Part shown: positions 11,064 to 22,045 of the stretch, one piece after another
How positions within the stretch are numbered: the first letter of the stretch is position 1
How the letters are laid out: each line of letters starts with the position of its first letter
NCBI GenBank assembly: GCA_038503075.1
Contig: JBCAML010000012.1
Location: 1,550,001 to 1,614,000 of the forward strand
Direction of reading: 5' to 3'
Length of the DNA: 64,000 bases
From: Gyromitra esculenta
Lineage: Eukaryota; Ascomycota; Pezizomycetes; Pezizales; Discinaceae
Translations under genes and position numbers: made by a program
Notes under the pieces: model-generated
Seen by the model: only the letters and a program-made list of their open reading frames with translations
Told to the model about the DNA's origin: nothing
Database searches by the model: none

Positions 11064-12683
11064 ATGCTTGATCTCTCAAACCAATCTCGGTCGACTGAGA
11101 TACCTGATATGTTTTTACGCAATAAGCGACTTTCGAACGAGAATCGTCCGTCGCGCGTGTTTTGTGAGAAAGCTCCAGAGATTACGAAAGAGTCAAAGGT
11201 AGATCTGCAAAGGGACACCGAAATTTCTGAACTACTCAGGCACCGAATAAACCTGTCTCTGGCAACGTCGCAGCATTATTCGTTGCAAAATGCAGAGAAT
11301 CGTAACCCAGAAATTAATCCATTTGGTCCAGGAAAAAATCAGGTATATAAGACATCCATTTCCTTTACGTTATATTGCATATCGTGGCAGATATCAACTA
11401 ACAGGTTATAGCGTATCTGGAAGGGTGAGGCATTTCCAGCTGGCCCAAGCACCGCTTGGATCCCCCCTGATGACCCCAGAAGGGGACAGTTGAAATCGCT
11501 TCCTATACATCAAGGCTGGTTTCAGAATAAGCTTAATCTGGCAGGGGCCTCGGAAAACCAAAATCTTGATGCTACCCAAGGCCGTCACTTGTCGAAACCG
11601 AAAAATCTGAAGGAAGAAAGCCAAGCCCGAGACTCTGCTCATCTGCCAAACGTGTCCAACCCATATAAGTTCACAGATAATCCGATTTTGATAGAGCATC
11701 AAGACCACCGGAGGAACGGTATTCACCACTCCAGGCCAGATTATCTCGTTTCTCAAGGACAAAATGTACCCCAAGCCACCGACACCACTCACAGCTCAAC
11801 ACTTAGGAAAGAGCAGCTTACCCCGGAGCACTATAATCAACAATCGCCTGTAGGAGGCATATACCCCGACTTTGATCTCCAGCAATGGCTATCCCGCCAC
11901 TCGCAAGGCGCAAGTGCGTCAGCCTATAGGCAGGACCAAGGCAAACAGGGACGTGCCGAGCCAGTCCGTTCGCATCTAAAGGACCAGCCCATCAAATATT
12001 TACATTTGCTGGATGGCATAAATACTTCTGCCTTCGATAATGTCCCGCTCGTGAAAGGAGACGGTATTCAACAGTCCCGATTCCAAGCCAACCCGAAGCC
12101 CGCGCCTGAGTATCATGGTGGTTCTTCTTCGCTCATGGGAATCAACCAGAAACTCGCGCCTGGGTATCGTGACGGTACTTCTTCGCTGATGGGAACCAAC
12201 CCGAAACCCGCGCCTGGGTATCATAACGGTACTTCTTCACTGATGGGAACCAATCCGAAGCCCGCGCCTGGGGATCGTGATGGTACTTCTTCGCTCATGG
12301 GCTATGAAAATCAGTTCGGCAGCACGTCGCACTCTACACCCTATAGCGATCCGCTCGGAGAGAGTGCTATACCTGGCCGATACAAAACTGGCCGTGCGAC
12401 ACGTGAAATTGAACCTTCCTTAGCAGGAGGAACAGGAAGACCCAACAACTATGTGGATAATACCACAACTGGCTCATCTGGAAATTACGGAAACATGCGC
12501 ATAAACGATCCATCTGGCCCAGCCCGTAATCCCACTCGCGCCAACGGCGAGGGGAGCCGAGGATTTTGGGATCCTAAAAATCTTTTGCTCGACGGATTCC
12601 TGTCATCACGTCCCAAGCCGGATGATACCTCTACCCAGAGTACAAACATTGGAAGAAGGCTCGAAAAGCCTGGAAGGAGATAA
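11064..12683 (+). CDS. spliced orphan protein, 516 aa, with 4 x 18-residue repeats
   Basis: Two exons are proposed: 11064-11342 and 11412-12683. The 69-base intron has donor GTATAT, branch CTAAC near 11397 and acceptor TTATAG. The splice joins two protein-like frames in phase and adds a Gly/Pro-rich joint. The next 5' in-frame stop is at 11037, so ATG 11064 is the first start. The protein is hydrophilic, Pro/Gly/Ser/Asn-rich and probably disordered throughout. At about residues 319-390 (DNA 12090-12305) it contains four tandem 54-base repeats encoding units such as NPKPAPGYRDGTSSLMGT. It lies 165 bases downstream of the 1144-residue gene on the same strand, so a read-through or joint model should be considered. 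No known domain was recognised. Confidence 0.65.
12090..12305 (+). repeat. 4 x 54-base tandem repeat inside the CDS
   Basis: Four in-frame copies of a 54-base unit encode 18 residues each (N-P/Q-K-P/L-A-P-G/E-Y/D-x-x-G-T/S-S-S-L-M-G-x). Substitutions occur between copies but the length is constant, as expected for a coding minisatellite kept in frame. Confidence 0.9.
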
Positions 12684-13756
12684 GGATAACGTTCAAATAG
12701 CTTGGCAGTGTTGGAGGACACCTTAAAGGTGATCTGAACTGTGTCATACACTGTATGAGTTGCTGTTTTTTGGTTTTCCTATTTCTTTTGAGCTAGAGTA
12801 AGCCTTGAATACTCCGTGTTTTTAAGTATGTAGAAACCAGAATCGTCTCAATCTTGAGCCACCGTTACATATAACTTTACACGCGGCAGAAGTTAATCGA
12901 GTGGTCAAGTGTAACTTCAAATTAATCTACCCACTGAAAACCCGCCAAAAATAGCCTCTTGAAATCTGGTCCAAGATTCTAGACAGAGATCAGACAGCTC
13001 CGAGAGATCTCAATTCTGCCCACGCATGTCAAGCCAGGCTTCAGTTGTATATGTAGTCCAGTTTGTCCACAACCTGTAGCGATTGAGTCCAGAGATCATG
13101 AGGGGACTCTACGGCTCCGCCCACGACCAGGCGGCAGCAGCAGATTTGCCGCTAACTCCCCAGAGGAAGTAGACGGACCATAGTAGGGGCTGTAACTGGC
13201 GAATGATCGTTTGGTAGTCACAGCATCTGTTGCATTCTCGTTATTTGGAGGATATCTAGTTGGCTAATAAGAGATTATTTCGAGCGCACACTACTCATCT
13301 GGATGTGGAGTACGGGATAACTCTCGGAGTAGGTGGCTGATCAAACTACGAGTGCGACTGGTAGCCTCCAAAAGTATATCGACGGCTGATAATGAGTTCT
13401 GCCATCAAATTTCCACGATGTGTGCGTTTCGCTGTCTGTCACCCGATGTGTATCTTGCATCACTAACACAGCCGGCGAAGATGGGTGGACCAGATGTACA
13501 TGTATTTATTACCGCGACCCGCCTATGATATAATATACACATATGCTCAATCAATCTCTGGGCAAAACCACCTGCAAAATACATTCGAAGAGCTCGCTAG
13601 CCTCCTTCCACGGCGCATAGCAAATATTCTCCGCCAAGATCACGTGCGTGCTTAGCCACGCCAAGCGTGACTGCTTTTTTTTCGCCGACAGCATCTCTTC
13701 TTTTATAAACGGTTTTTTCTCCCCACCTCTCTTCCCTCCCCAACTCATAAATTACA
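12684..13756. other. intergenic plus promoter of the 13.76 kb gene
   Basis: No gene was seen. The last 100 bases before the next ATG are T- and CT-rich (near 13670-13745), typical of a fungal core promoter and leader. Confidence 0.55.
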
Positions 13757-14370
13757 ATGTCACAAATAAAGATTACAAGCGCGGGAATCGGGGGATTTTG
13801 CTCCTTCATGTCTTCATGCAAGGAGAGTGCCTTCTGGGGGTCTGGAGTTATCGATTGGGTCCTACAGGGCCTGATGGGTATTCCGGGTGATGATCCTTTG
13901 TGTTCATGGTAAGATTCCTCTCCTTCATTACTTTTTCCCTTTCGCTGCACTTCCTGTCCTTTTCCTCCACAGTATCTCTCTATATTACCTTTGCTAATTA
14001 TTTCTCATCCTATCGCAGCGCTCCTGCTGCTCCGAACCAGCCGGTTTCTATTAACTTGGTGAGTTTGGAAAAGCGCAGGATTCCTGTGAAGCCAACGTCA
14101 GGGGCGACTGGTAACTACTTTCACCCTGACTTTTGGTGGATCTGGATCCTGCTGTGGGTCTTTGGTTTCCTCTTTTTCACCCTCTACCGCTCTCTCGCGA
14201 GTAATCGCTTGGGCGCTGATGTGCCGGAACTGAGGCAGCGGAAGCCCCGCAAAAAGCCTTCAACTTTCTGGTGGGATCTATACGTCCTGTTTCTAAAACT
14301 GATTTTAGAGATTCTCACTTGTTGGAGGGATTCCCAATTTGACTGCGAATGTGAGAGCGATCATTGGTGA
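13757..14370 (+). CDS. small membrane protein, 167 aa, spliced
   Basis: Exons are proposed at 13757-13908 and 14019-14370. The 110-base intron has donor GTAAGA, branch GCTAAT near 13993 and acceptor CGCAG, and splicing keeps the frame (a TG|C codon gives Cys). The N-terminal 50 residues are Gly/Ser/Cys-rich with an amphipathic stretch. A strongly hydrophobic Trp/Phe-rich segment (WWIWILLWVFGFLFFTLY) at about residues 85-102 is a membrane helix. A basic Arg/Lys cluster follows, then a second hydrophobic stretch (YVLFLKLILEIL) near residues 138-149. The C-terminus ends with Cys and acidic residues. No family was recognised; a small membrane-anchored protein is the safest description. A second GTGAGT-like site inside exon 2 was not used because no branch site follows it. 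Confidence 0.6.
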
Positions 14371-14959
14371 TCCCGATCTTGATACGTCGCTCTAGAGGAC
14401 GGTCAAGGTTGGCTTAGTTCCTGTCCCTTATTCTCACGCCAACTGTTGTACTTGGTTTGGCCTCCCGTGCCTTCCCTTCCCTGTGCTGATGAGGAGATTC
14501 GTTACCTCCCATCAAAACGAACCTGCTATTCACTGTACGTGTACTTGGATCGGTCTTTGTGCCCATATCCATCCATATCTTGAAGTTGATGGGACGTCTA
14601 CCGGAGGTATTGATTCCCTTCAACAACAACTGCTTTTGCCTGCTTGTCTGATCTGTGTACGGAGCCGGCCTCCCGAGCTGGTTCCTCCCTGTGTTTACGA
14701 TGAGAGTGGAATTTCTGCTCTCATTATGGCCAAACAACATGCTTTTTCCGATTGGCTCAGTGGTTCATTTTTTAGGAGTTTGCGATGTTGGCATTGTATT
14801 CTCCTTTTTTCATTCCACGGAGAGAACCGTAACTTCGGTTCCTGGTTCTCTCTGAATTTGCATTGTCTTCTGGCCTCTGGCGAGGAGACAAAGCAAACCT
14901 CCGTTTTTGTTTTCTGTTTTCTGTTTCCTTACACTCCTTTCTTCCATTGGTCGTTCTAA
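14371..14959. other. intergenic or transcript 3' region
   Basis: T- and CT-rich DNA between the small membrane-protein gene and a decayed ORF. The open frames here are low-complexity by-products. No gene was supported. Confidence 0.45.
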
Positions 14960-15410
14960 ATGGCTTTCCGTTATACGAAGTCTCACAAACAGGGCGGGAA
15001 TCAGGAAACATCAGAGGGTTCGCTATCCCGCCAACCTTCAGTACAGTCGACCGAATCCACCTATCGCTAACCCACTAAGACACAACTATCCACCCGTTAC
15101 CGGTACCTCTTCAATACCCCTATGATTTGATCTACCAACAGGCCGATCCCTCCCGGTTTCTAAAACTCACAGGGCCATGACACTACCTAGCATGCTTGAG
15201 ACAGTGATGGCCGGTTGCGGCTCCGTCATTTCTATCCTAAAAGTCTCGCTCGTCTCGCTTCTACTTTTTGATAACTGTTCACCAGGTCTCCTGGAAAGCG
15301 AGAAAGATATTGACAGATTAATCACCGCGGATGCTATCTATTTGCGGATCAGCTCACCAACAAAACCTTGCAATTGCCGTTCGACGACATTTTCAGAGAT
15401 CGACACGTAG
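14960..15410 (+). pseudogene. decayed ORF, frame-disrupted
   Basis: An ATG at 14960 opens a 36-codon protein-like frame (Lys/Gln/Ser-rich) that stops at 15068. Protein-like pieces continue in other frames. One is around 15062-15125. Another, around 15100-15178, contains YDLIYQQADPSRFLKLTGP and then a stop. A third, 15177-15410, contains ESEKDIDRLITADAIYLRIS. The shifts between frames and the stops suggest a broken gene, although unrecognised introns could also explain it. The family is unidentified. Confidence 0.3.
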
Positions 15411-15420
15411 TGTCTCCAAC

Positions 15421-18402
15421 AACTGGATAGATTCACTTATCTGATTGCTCTGAATACAACGGCTGACGGGATTCATGCAGCAACACAGATTCAGCCGCTA
15501 TCTTTGCAAAGATTAACGATTGGTTCTCTCAGCTTTCGTAATTCGAGAAGGACATCCACTGAAATCAAGGTGGAGGCAATCCACAATCAGAGACCTGTTT
15601 GAGGCAATGGTTGATACTAACTACAGCATTAGATTTTACTTCTACGAGGGAGGATCGCGGCGGTGGGCACACAGATATTAGAGGGCGACCAACACGCTAG
15701 CAGGAGTAAACAGCTACGAACTATCCTGAATATTCGATGTTGGGCCGCTCAAGGAATTGGCTTTAGATGATTACATTAATTTAGCTTAAGTAGGAAAAAC
15801 AACGGCCTGATCCTCAATTCAAAAGCACCCGCAAGAAGAAGCTCGATAGTGGTTGCTTAATTTTAGCTACCGGGAAAGCGGCAGGACTCTAACGTAAACC
15901 ACGAAAGAGCCAGCAGAATTTATTTTAACCAGTTTAAACACCGTTTACACTGCCGAACTGTGAGGTTGGCAGGGTTTGGATAATATGCTTCCATCACCAT
16001 TGGGTACAGCTATGCAATCGCTACGAGAAAAACCGCCAGACGGATGGCTTAAAAATTGGCTACAGTACGCAGCCAAATATCTACGATCCTGAACTATGAA
16101 CCGTGGTTGAAGCGGGTAAAACTAATTACAAGATCGCCTCTAGGTTATTGCCTGCACAGAAGTAGACCTCGGAGAATAGGCCTATCATAGCCGATCTTAG
16201 GAGAGTACGTCTGGGCCACCATATGTACGCAGGTGGCGAGCCGTAGCTATCTGAATCCCACCAGTGAGGCGAACCTCAGCTCCCGTTCTCCGATAACAGG
16301 ACAAGTTGAACCTATAGCGGGATGATGGTACCCGAAATTGAAGCGAAAGACTGGTTTCAGCATCTCGATAACCCCCGGCTATGTTACATTCTTTATGCTG
16401 TATAGTAGAAAGGCAATTCGGAGCCACACCCTGATGTTGGCATGGCACTTGAAACCCTTCGACAGACAGAAACAAGGCCATCGATTAGAAACTGGAAGAC
16501 ATCTGCAACCAACAGGGACGCGGCAACGAGCAACCCAGATGATGGATAACGAAGCAAAGCCGCTGCGTCACAGCGAGTCTAGAATGAAATTATCTGCATC
16601 CCAGGCCACAGTATTCGCTTCCGCGCCCCTCATGCAGTCGAAAATAAACGGACTAGAGTTTACAGGGTCGAAAAGTCAAGCGAGACTGTTGCTCTAAAAT
16701 GCAGTGAGATTTACAATATTCCAGTGAATATTGAGTGCTTTATCCTGCTTCTGAACAGGTAAAACGGGATTTGGGGGTATTATAGACCTAGAACATGCTT
16801 CTTAATTCACACTTCGCAGTTTGGATCAACGCAGTGTTGGCGACAGAATCTTTGAAATTCCAGCACAAATTCCAACAATATTACTTACTAAACTAAGATT
16901 AGGCTTTTGTATCCTACGATTAGCAATATCGAAAAACAGTTTCCAACCAAGAGGTACATATTCTTATGTTAATACTAGGCCGTCTGGTATTTGCAACGCG
17001 GTGTTTCGGTTTTTAAAACCCTACACTTCACTATTCTACGATGGCCAATTGCTAGGGTATCGTGAGTTCTCACGTATTTGAAAAGCTGGGATACCTAGGA
17101 ACTTACAAATGAATTCGACTACGTAAGATCACATCTATCAAATATACTAAGCCCGACCATTGGCAGACGGTATTATTATCCAGTACTTAGTACACTCCTT
17201 AAGGAACGGAGATACCCTAGGCAGCGAGCTCTTCATCACTCATCAGCCTCGCTGAGCTCTTAACCCAGATCGCTTCAAAGCGGTCTTAAAGCTTTCTATG
17301 AGTGCAGTTCTTGGTTCTTTTGGTATTAAACAGGGTTATCTCGGATAGTCACATCCTCAGAGCATAAATAAACACATGAAGGAAGCAGCAATATGGCAAT
17401 ACCACCTTCTAATACACGGATCACAGTAACACACCGTAAAATCGGCTAGAAATAACCATCTTCAGGCATCTCTCCCTAAATAATTTCGATTTATTGAATA
17501 AAAGCACCAAAATAATGGAAATGGCTGTACTCCCCATACCCCGAAGAAAGTCAAAAACGACGACGAAAAGCGAGGTTGCAAAAAGACTCTGAATGAACTT
17601 ACAGTAGAGCCACATTTTCCCCCACACCTGTAAAAACTTGAATGAAATCTAGCACTCTTTTTGGACGACACTGCCCGATAAGCAACATGGGGCGGACGAT
17701 ATTAGTCATGTTGCGTATGAAAAGTACAGTATCAAGAAAAGCCGCGTTCTTAGCATTGTCGTAATGCGCAATTATAAGGGTTCGTTTCAAGTCTTCTTGT
17801 ATCGAATATTTATGAAGAAACCAACCTTTGTTTAAAGACGGATCTCTATCCTTCACTCACTCCCTTCAGAGCCATGTTAGACAGCTACATGCATATTCGA
17901 CCGCGACTTGTTAGCAGAGGTTGAATCACGTCCGGGGAGAATGTAACAGACAGGTACGGAATCAGTGAACCCTAACCCTGATATCGGTACTTGACCCGAG
18001 ATTACCGAAACGGGCGTAGCCGCTCCATTAGTTCCAAGACAATACCGAATCCCAATATCACAGTGGTTCCAGTAACATAGTAGTAAATAGTAGATGAGGC
18101 CTTAATCTTAATCTAAATGTCTCTTTCTTCTGACCTGTGGTCTATTTTACACGGATTTACTTGTACGTGCTGTTCATAACAGAAACATCCTCCTCCACAA
18201 ATCCACAACTTCAAGTTTCTAGGTTGATATGTAGGATCAGATATTCCTCCGAATTCAGAGGGCATCCAATTAATCGGCCCTCTTTCAGTTTCATCTACCA
18301 AAGTAACGTCTTGACTTATCCGCTAGGTATACAGAACTGCGATACAAAATACGAAATTTATACCCTCCTCATACCACCGATCCAAACCACTGAACAGCAA
18401 CC
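15421..18402. other. intergenic, AT-rich, no supported gene
   Basis: The open frames are short and lack ATG context or domain signals. A minus-strand frame at 17599-17856 looks mildly protein-like but begins without ATG. No clear repeat was seen. Confidence 0.55.
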
Positions 18403-18599
18403 TACCGCATAAACTGACGAGAACCGACAACGCGCTAAGAGGTTGGAATAGAGTGTGGCTCTGTATTCGAGTCAAGAAAGTAAATATATTTCCTCTAAAG
18501 ACAACTATATGAGAAAATTTCCCATAATAGTTAGCTAGCATCGCCACATCTTATTCTAACCTCTTAGGCCGTTGTCGGTTCTCGTCAGTTTATGCGGTA
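18403..18599. mobile_element. TA-flanked MITE with ~48-base terminal inverted repeats
   Basis: The left arm at 18405-18450 (CCGCATAAACTGACGAGAAC...) is an inverted copy of the right arm ending at 18597 (...GTTCTCGTCAGTTTATGCGG), with about three mismatches over 46-48 bases. TA dinucleotides at 18403-18404 and 18598-18599 flank the ends and are consistent with a TA target duplication. The 193-base element has no transposase gene. The features match a non-autonomous Tc1/mariner-type MITE. The near-identity of the arms suggests fairly recent insertion. Confidence 0.75.
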
Positions 18600-19089
18600 T
18601 ACGACAGACCCGCGCTCTAGAGGCGCTTATCACATCTCGTCGATGATAGAAAGTTTCCCAGGACTCCCCTCTAATAAGCGTACCTACTTCATTTATTGAA
18701 TGGAATACATCTCTATTAGCTGCGCCTAGATAACGAACTGGCGCTCGAAGGGAGGGCAGTGCATGTACATGTACTTAGTAATACCTAGAACGGGAGAGGG
18801 TTACCCTAAGAGTTACCCGGCACGCACAATGTACGGAGGAGAGGCTCACTAAATACCACCACCTCCTTCTTCACTGAATCCCCTTGCTCGTGAACGCCCA
18901 GCAACGAGAATACGGAAAGATACGATTTCTTGTGACAGATATTCTTTTTGGCGAAGGGGATCTTTCGCTAAGCATTGGCAAAGCCATTTCGCAGTGCTGA
19001 TCACAGACTGTGAGTCTCATTAAATATTTATTTTATTTCAGTCGATTTTTCGTTGAATAGCGACTAATGAGGTTTCTAGCTTAGATGGC
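18600..19089. other. intergenic
   Basis: No gene or clear repeat was seen between the MITE and the small ORF at 19090. Confidence 0.5.
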
Positions 19090-19227
19090 ATGGCTAATAA
19101 GGGCCAACGGATTCCAGAGTTCGTTGCTAGGGCAGAGAACTTAAAAAGTGCCGTTCAAGCACATGCTGCATTGGCAGCTCAGTCCAAGAAAACGAGAGAC
19201 ATTCTCGCTTCCGATGCCAGCCAATGA
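19090..19227 (+). CDS. possible 45-residue small ORF
   Basis: ATG at 19090 to TGA at 19225-19227. The peptide is Ala/Gln/Lys-rich and predicted helical (contains FVARAENLKSAVQAHAALAA), unlike the translated noise around it. It sits 24 bases before the hairpin tandem repeat. It could be a short protein, an exon or a relic. No homologue is known to me. Confidence 0.25.
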   Translation: MANKGQRIPEFVARAENLKSAVQAHAALAAQSKKTRDILASDASQ

Positions 19228-19250
19228 GTATTGGAGCTCATTACCGAGAG

Positions 19251-19440
19251 ATATTACAGCAAACTGACGAGCGGTTCGATCCAACCGGTTGTTGGTTGGA
19301 TCCTATTGGTTCTCGTTTTGCATATTACAGCAAGCGGACGAGCGGTTCGATCCAGCCGGATGTTGGTTGGATCCTATTTGTTCTCGTTTTGCTTTGCTTC
19401 GATCCAGCCGGTTGTTGGTTGGATCCTATTGATTCTCGTT
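19251..19440 (+). repeat. 71-base tandem repeat carrying a hairpin per unit
   Basis: Two full 71-base units start at 19251 and 19322 (atattacagcaa...tctcgttttg), and a partial third lies at about 19395-19440. Each unit contains GATCCA[A/G]CC and GGTTGGATC arms separated by about seven bases, a 9-base inverted repeat that is perfect in the first unit and nearly so in the others, so each copy could fold as a short hairpin. Confidence 0.8.
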
Positions 19441-20128
19441 CGCTTCGATGCGAGAGCTTCGTGTGTACTTCTTTCTAGCGGATAAGTGTCTAATCTCTAT
19501 CGTGCAGTGAGTACAACTCGATACTTCGATAGAGGGGCAGTCGTCGCCCATCACCACCTTTGAACCCACTGCGGGATTCTCGCAACCGAATTCCCGAAGA
19601 TTTATTGTGAGTAGTTACAGCGATGTTGTTTGAGTTGTCAATGACCCGGTTTGCTGATTGATCTACTGTTAGCCGATTAGCGAACTGGATTCACGAGCTC
19701 CTTACGAGCAATGATTTGACGGTGTCTCAAAACATCGCTATTCGGCAAAGTTGCAAAAGTAGTCCCTCGGACTCACCATGGTAGCGGGGTAGGTCCTCGT
19801 GACGCGATATTGCTCAATTGCGTCTAGATATTAGGCGCGGCTTTGTTAGGAGGTGGTAGAAGGGATCATAAAAACTCCCTCGAGAAGGTCGCATTTGACG
19901 AAATAGTCAATATGTCTTTTGTTGGGCCCAAAAGGGCTTCCGTTTCCCTCTCCGATATTGTTATGAATTTCGGAAGAACGTAGTGCTTTAATATTTCAAG
20001 GCCCTTTATAAAGCTAGTTGTAGGCAATAAGCCATTTATACTCTCACCTTTAATGTTTTCTTGCCTTTCTTCTTTTCTTTATGTATAGCCATCTCTCTAC
20101 ACAAGGTCCTTCATTTAGTGAAAAGTAT
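19441..20128. other. intergenic plus probable promoter for the 20.13 kb ORF
   Basis: No gene was seen. A TATA-like box (ctttataaagc) lies near 20003, followed by a C/T-rich stretch near 20050-20085, which looks like a core promoter and leader. Confidence 0.4.
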
Positions 20129-20368
20129 ATGAAATTGTATTTTAGTTTCTTGCTGGCTTATTTGTACCTGTTACCTATATTCATTAGGAGCTGCAGAGCA
20201 AGCGAACAGGGAAATGCACCGGCTGATTGGTTTGATATCCAGCTGTCTTTTAGTGCCCTGTGCTCAGCTGAGTTTGTTCCATTTCCGTCGGTCCGGTACA
20301 AGACATCCCTCGCCCAGAAACACCGACACTCCCGAAAAACCAGATCCCTTCAAGTCGTAGAAGTGTAA
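20129..20368 (+). CDS. candidate small secreted protein, 79 aa
   Basis: The frame is open from 20081, but ATG 20129 places a classic signal peptide at the N-terminus: MKLYF, a Leu/Tyr/Ala-rich core, then a cleavage-like CRAS near residues 23-26. The mature part is about 50 residues with one Cys and a basic C-terminus. A TATA box and CT-rich leader lie 40-125 bases upstream. No family was recognised. It could be a small secreted protein or a chance ORF. Confidence 0.35.
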   Translation: MKLYFSFLLAYLYLLPIFIRSCRASEQGNAPADWFDIQLSFSALCSAEFVPFPSVRYKTSLAQKHRHSRKTRSLQVVEV

Positions 20369-21592
20369 AATTTATGTCCAAATAGGCATGTAACAGGAAT
20401 TTATCGCGGTATATTCTTTCGATCCCTAAACTGTTTCCACATGCATCAGTGATCACTCGTATTTTCTTGACGGGGTACAACAGTCACACAGAATATCACT
20501 CGGTTTCCGGAAAACCCCGTTTAGCTGCTGCCCATAACGATGAATCACTCTCAGTTCTTAGTTTAGCTAGATTTATTCGTCCATTACAAGTAGCCATTCA
20601 TAAACAACATCCATCTCCCCGCTTTGTCGTTTACTGATGTGGGATCGTACCTAGCTATGGAATTACTTTAGAAAAGAGCGAAAACTAAGGTCTATCCCAC
20701 CGTTCCATATTCATCTTAAATACAATTCCTCTATTGGTTCTGCGTATACTAAAGTAAAGATTGAGCTCGAAAAATCGTCTCCACCGTAACCTTTGTGTGC
20801 TTCGCGACGACGGAGCATGTATACTTCAAGAGCAACGCCGCTAGCTTTCACCTCGCACAAGACTTCATTATTCGTAATCACTTCCTACAGCCCCTCTTCG
20901 CCAATGAAAGAAGCTCAGAGGTCACGCATGGTACAAATTTACGGAAACAGGCACAGTATTTTACCTATGGCTATACCACGATAAAGCCAACAGGCATAAA
21001 AGTAGTTACAGTGGATGCATCTATTAAAAACCAACAATATGCCATCCAGCCGACTCTTCAAACTACAGAACCTTCGCAGACCCCTCGTGCACCACTTAAC
21101 GTGTAATAGAACCGTAGAGCACCCCTCGTGAGAGGTGCCACTACGATTAACTCGTATGGAGTACGCACAACAAAATTAAAATAGATAACCAACATCACCA
21201 GAACGCTTTTGTTAGAGTTTATTGGCAAATAACCTTTTTTCATTGTTCCGACCAAAAGACAGCCACCCTTTCCAGCCCAGTGGGCAACGCAGTTTCATCC
21301 ATCCCCATACAAATTGATATATTTCAACCCAGGAAGCGATAAGAATTCCTAAAAGAAACACCAACCAATGACAATCTCGGCAAAACAACTCCCCTCATAC
21401 CCCTGACAGAAGTATTCAACGTATCTGGCATTTGACGTTCGCCTCCAGCCACATCTCGCTAAACCCAGGACCCTTGAACCCGTGAACCCAACTTCCTTCC
21501 AAACAACTTGATTCATAGTAGTATAAATTGACAAGAAATATAGCAAAATTAACGACACTTATTTTGTAACCGGTGGCGGCTCTAACTTCATG
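20369..21592. other. intergenic, no supported gene
   Basis: Open frames such as 20795-21106 lack an ATG start and domain signals. Confidence 0.5.
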
Positions 21593-22030
21593 AGATGCAA
21601 ATATGATTAGTAGTGGTCGGTAAAAGTAGCAATGTGATGAAGGGAAGTACCTTTACTGAAGCCTCGTCATTCATAACATTGCTCACCCATAAGAGGTGTG
21701 AAAAAAAGACAAAATCGCACGAACAGCATGGTGAACAATTGAACAAATAACATTTATAATGCCTCTTATGACCGCTCTAGATGAAATAGTAGTGGTATGA
21801 TTAGCAGTAGTTGATGAGCGTGAAATGCCAAGGAGGATCAAGTACTTCTCAGAGACGCGTTGTCGTGCACCTCCCAACAACAGTTGCTAAGACATCCCAA
21901 AAAAATTTAAAAAAATCACTAAACACCTCCACACCACCAATGACAGCCCTAATACGACGCAGATATGATTAGCAACGGTTGATAGGCGTAATAGTAAAAC
22001 GAAGCTTAAGTACCTTTTCGAGCCGCTTGC
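21593..22030 (-). repeat. tandem units resembling introns plus short exons
   Basis: On the minus strand three related segments start with GTACTT and contain CTAATCAT, a branch-site-like motif. They lie at about 22015-21948, 21852-21783 and 21652-21585, with two short exon-like segments between them. The first exon-like segment begins AVIGGVEV and the second AVIRGIIN, so the exon parts are related too. Both contain stops soon after. This looks like tandem duplication of an exon-intron unit at the 3' end of, or behind, the coiled-coil gene, now decayed. Confidence 0.45.
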
Positions 22031-22045
22031 TCATGGTTAAAAAGG

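Noticed and set aside
17599..17856. Protein-like minus-strand frame
   Set aside because: Begins with GTG, lacks an upstream exon that joins in phase, and shows no domain.
17970..17990. Telomere-like ccctaaccctg
   Set aside because: Only about two partial repeats, internal to the window; chance occurrence.
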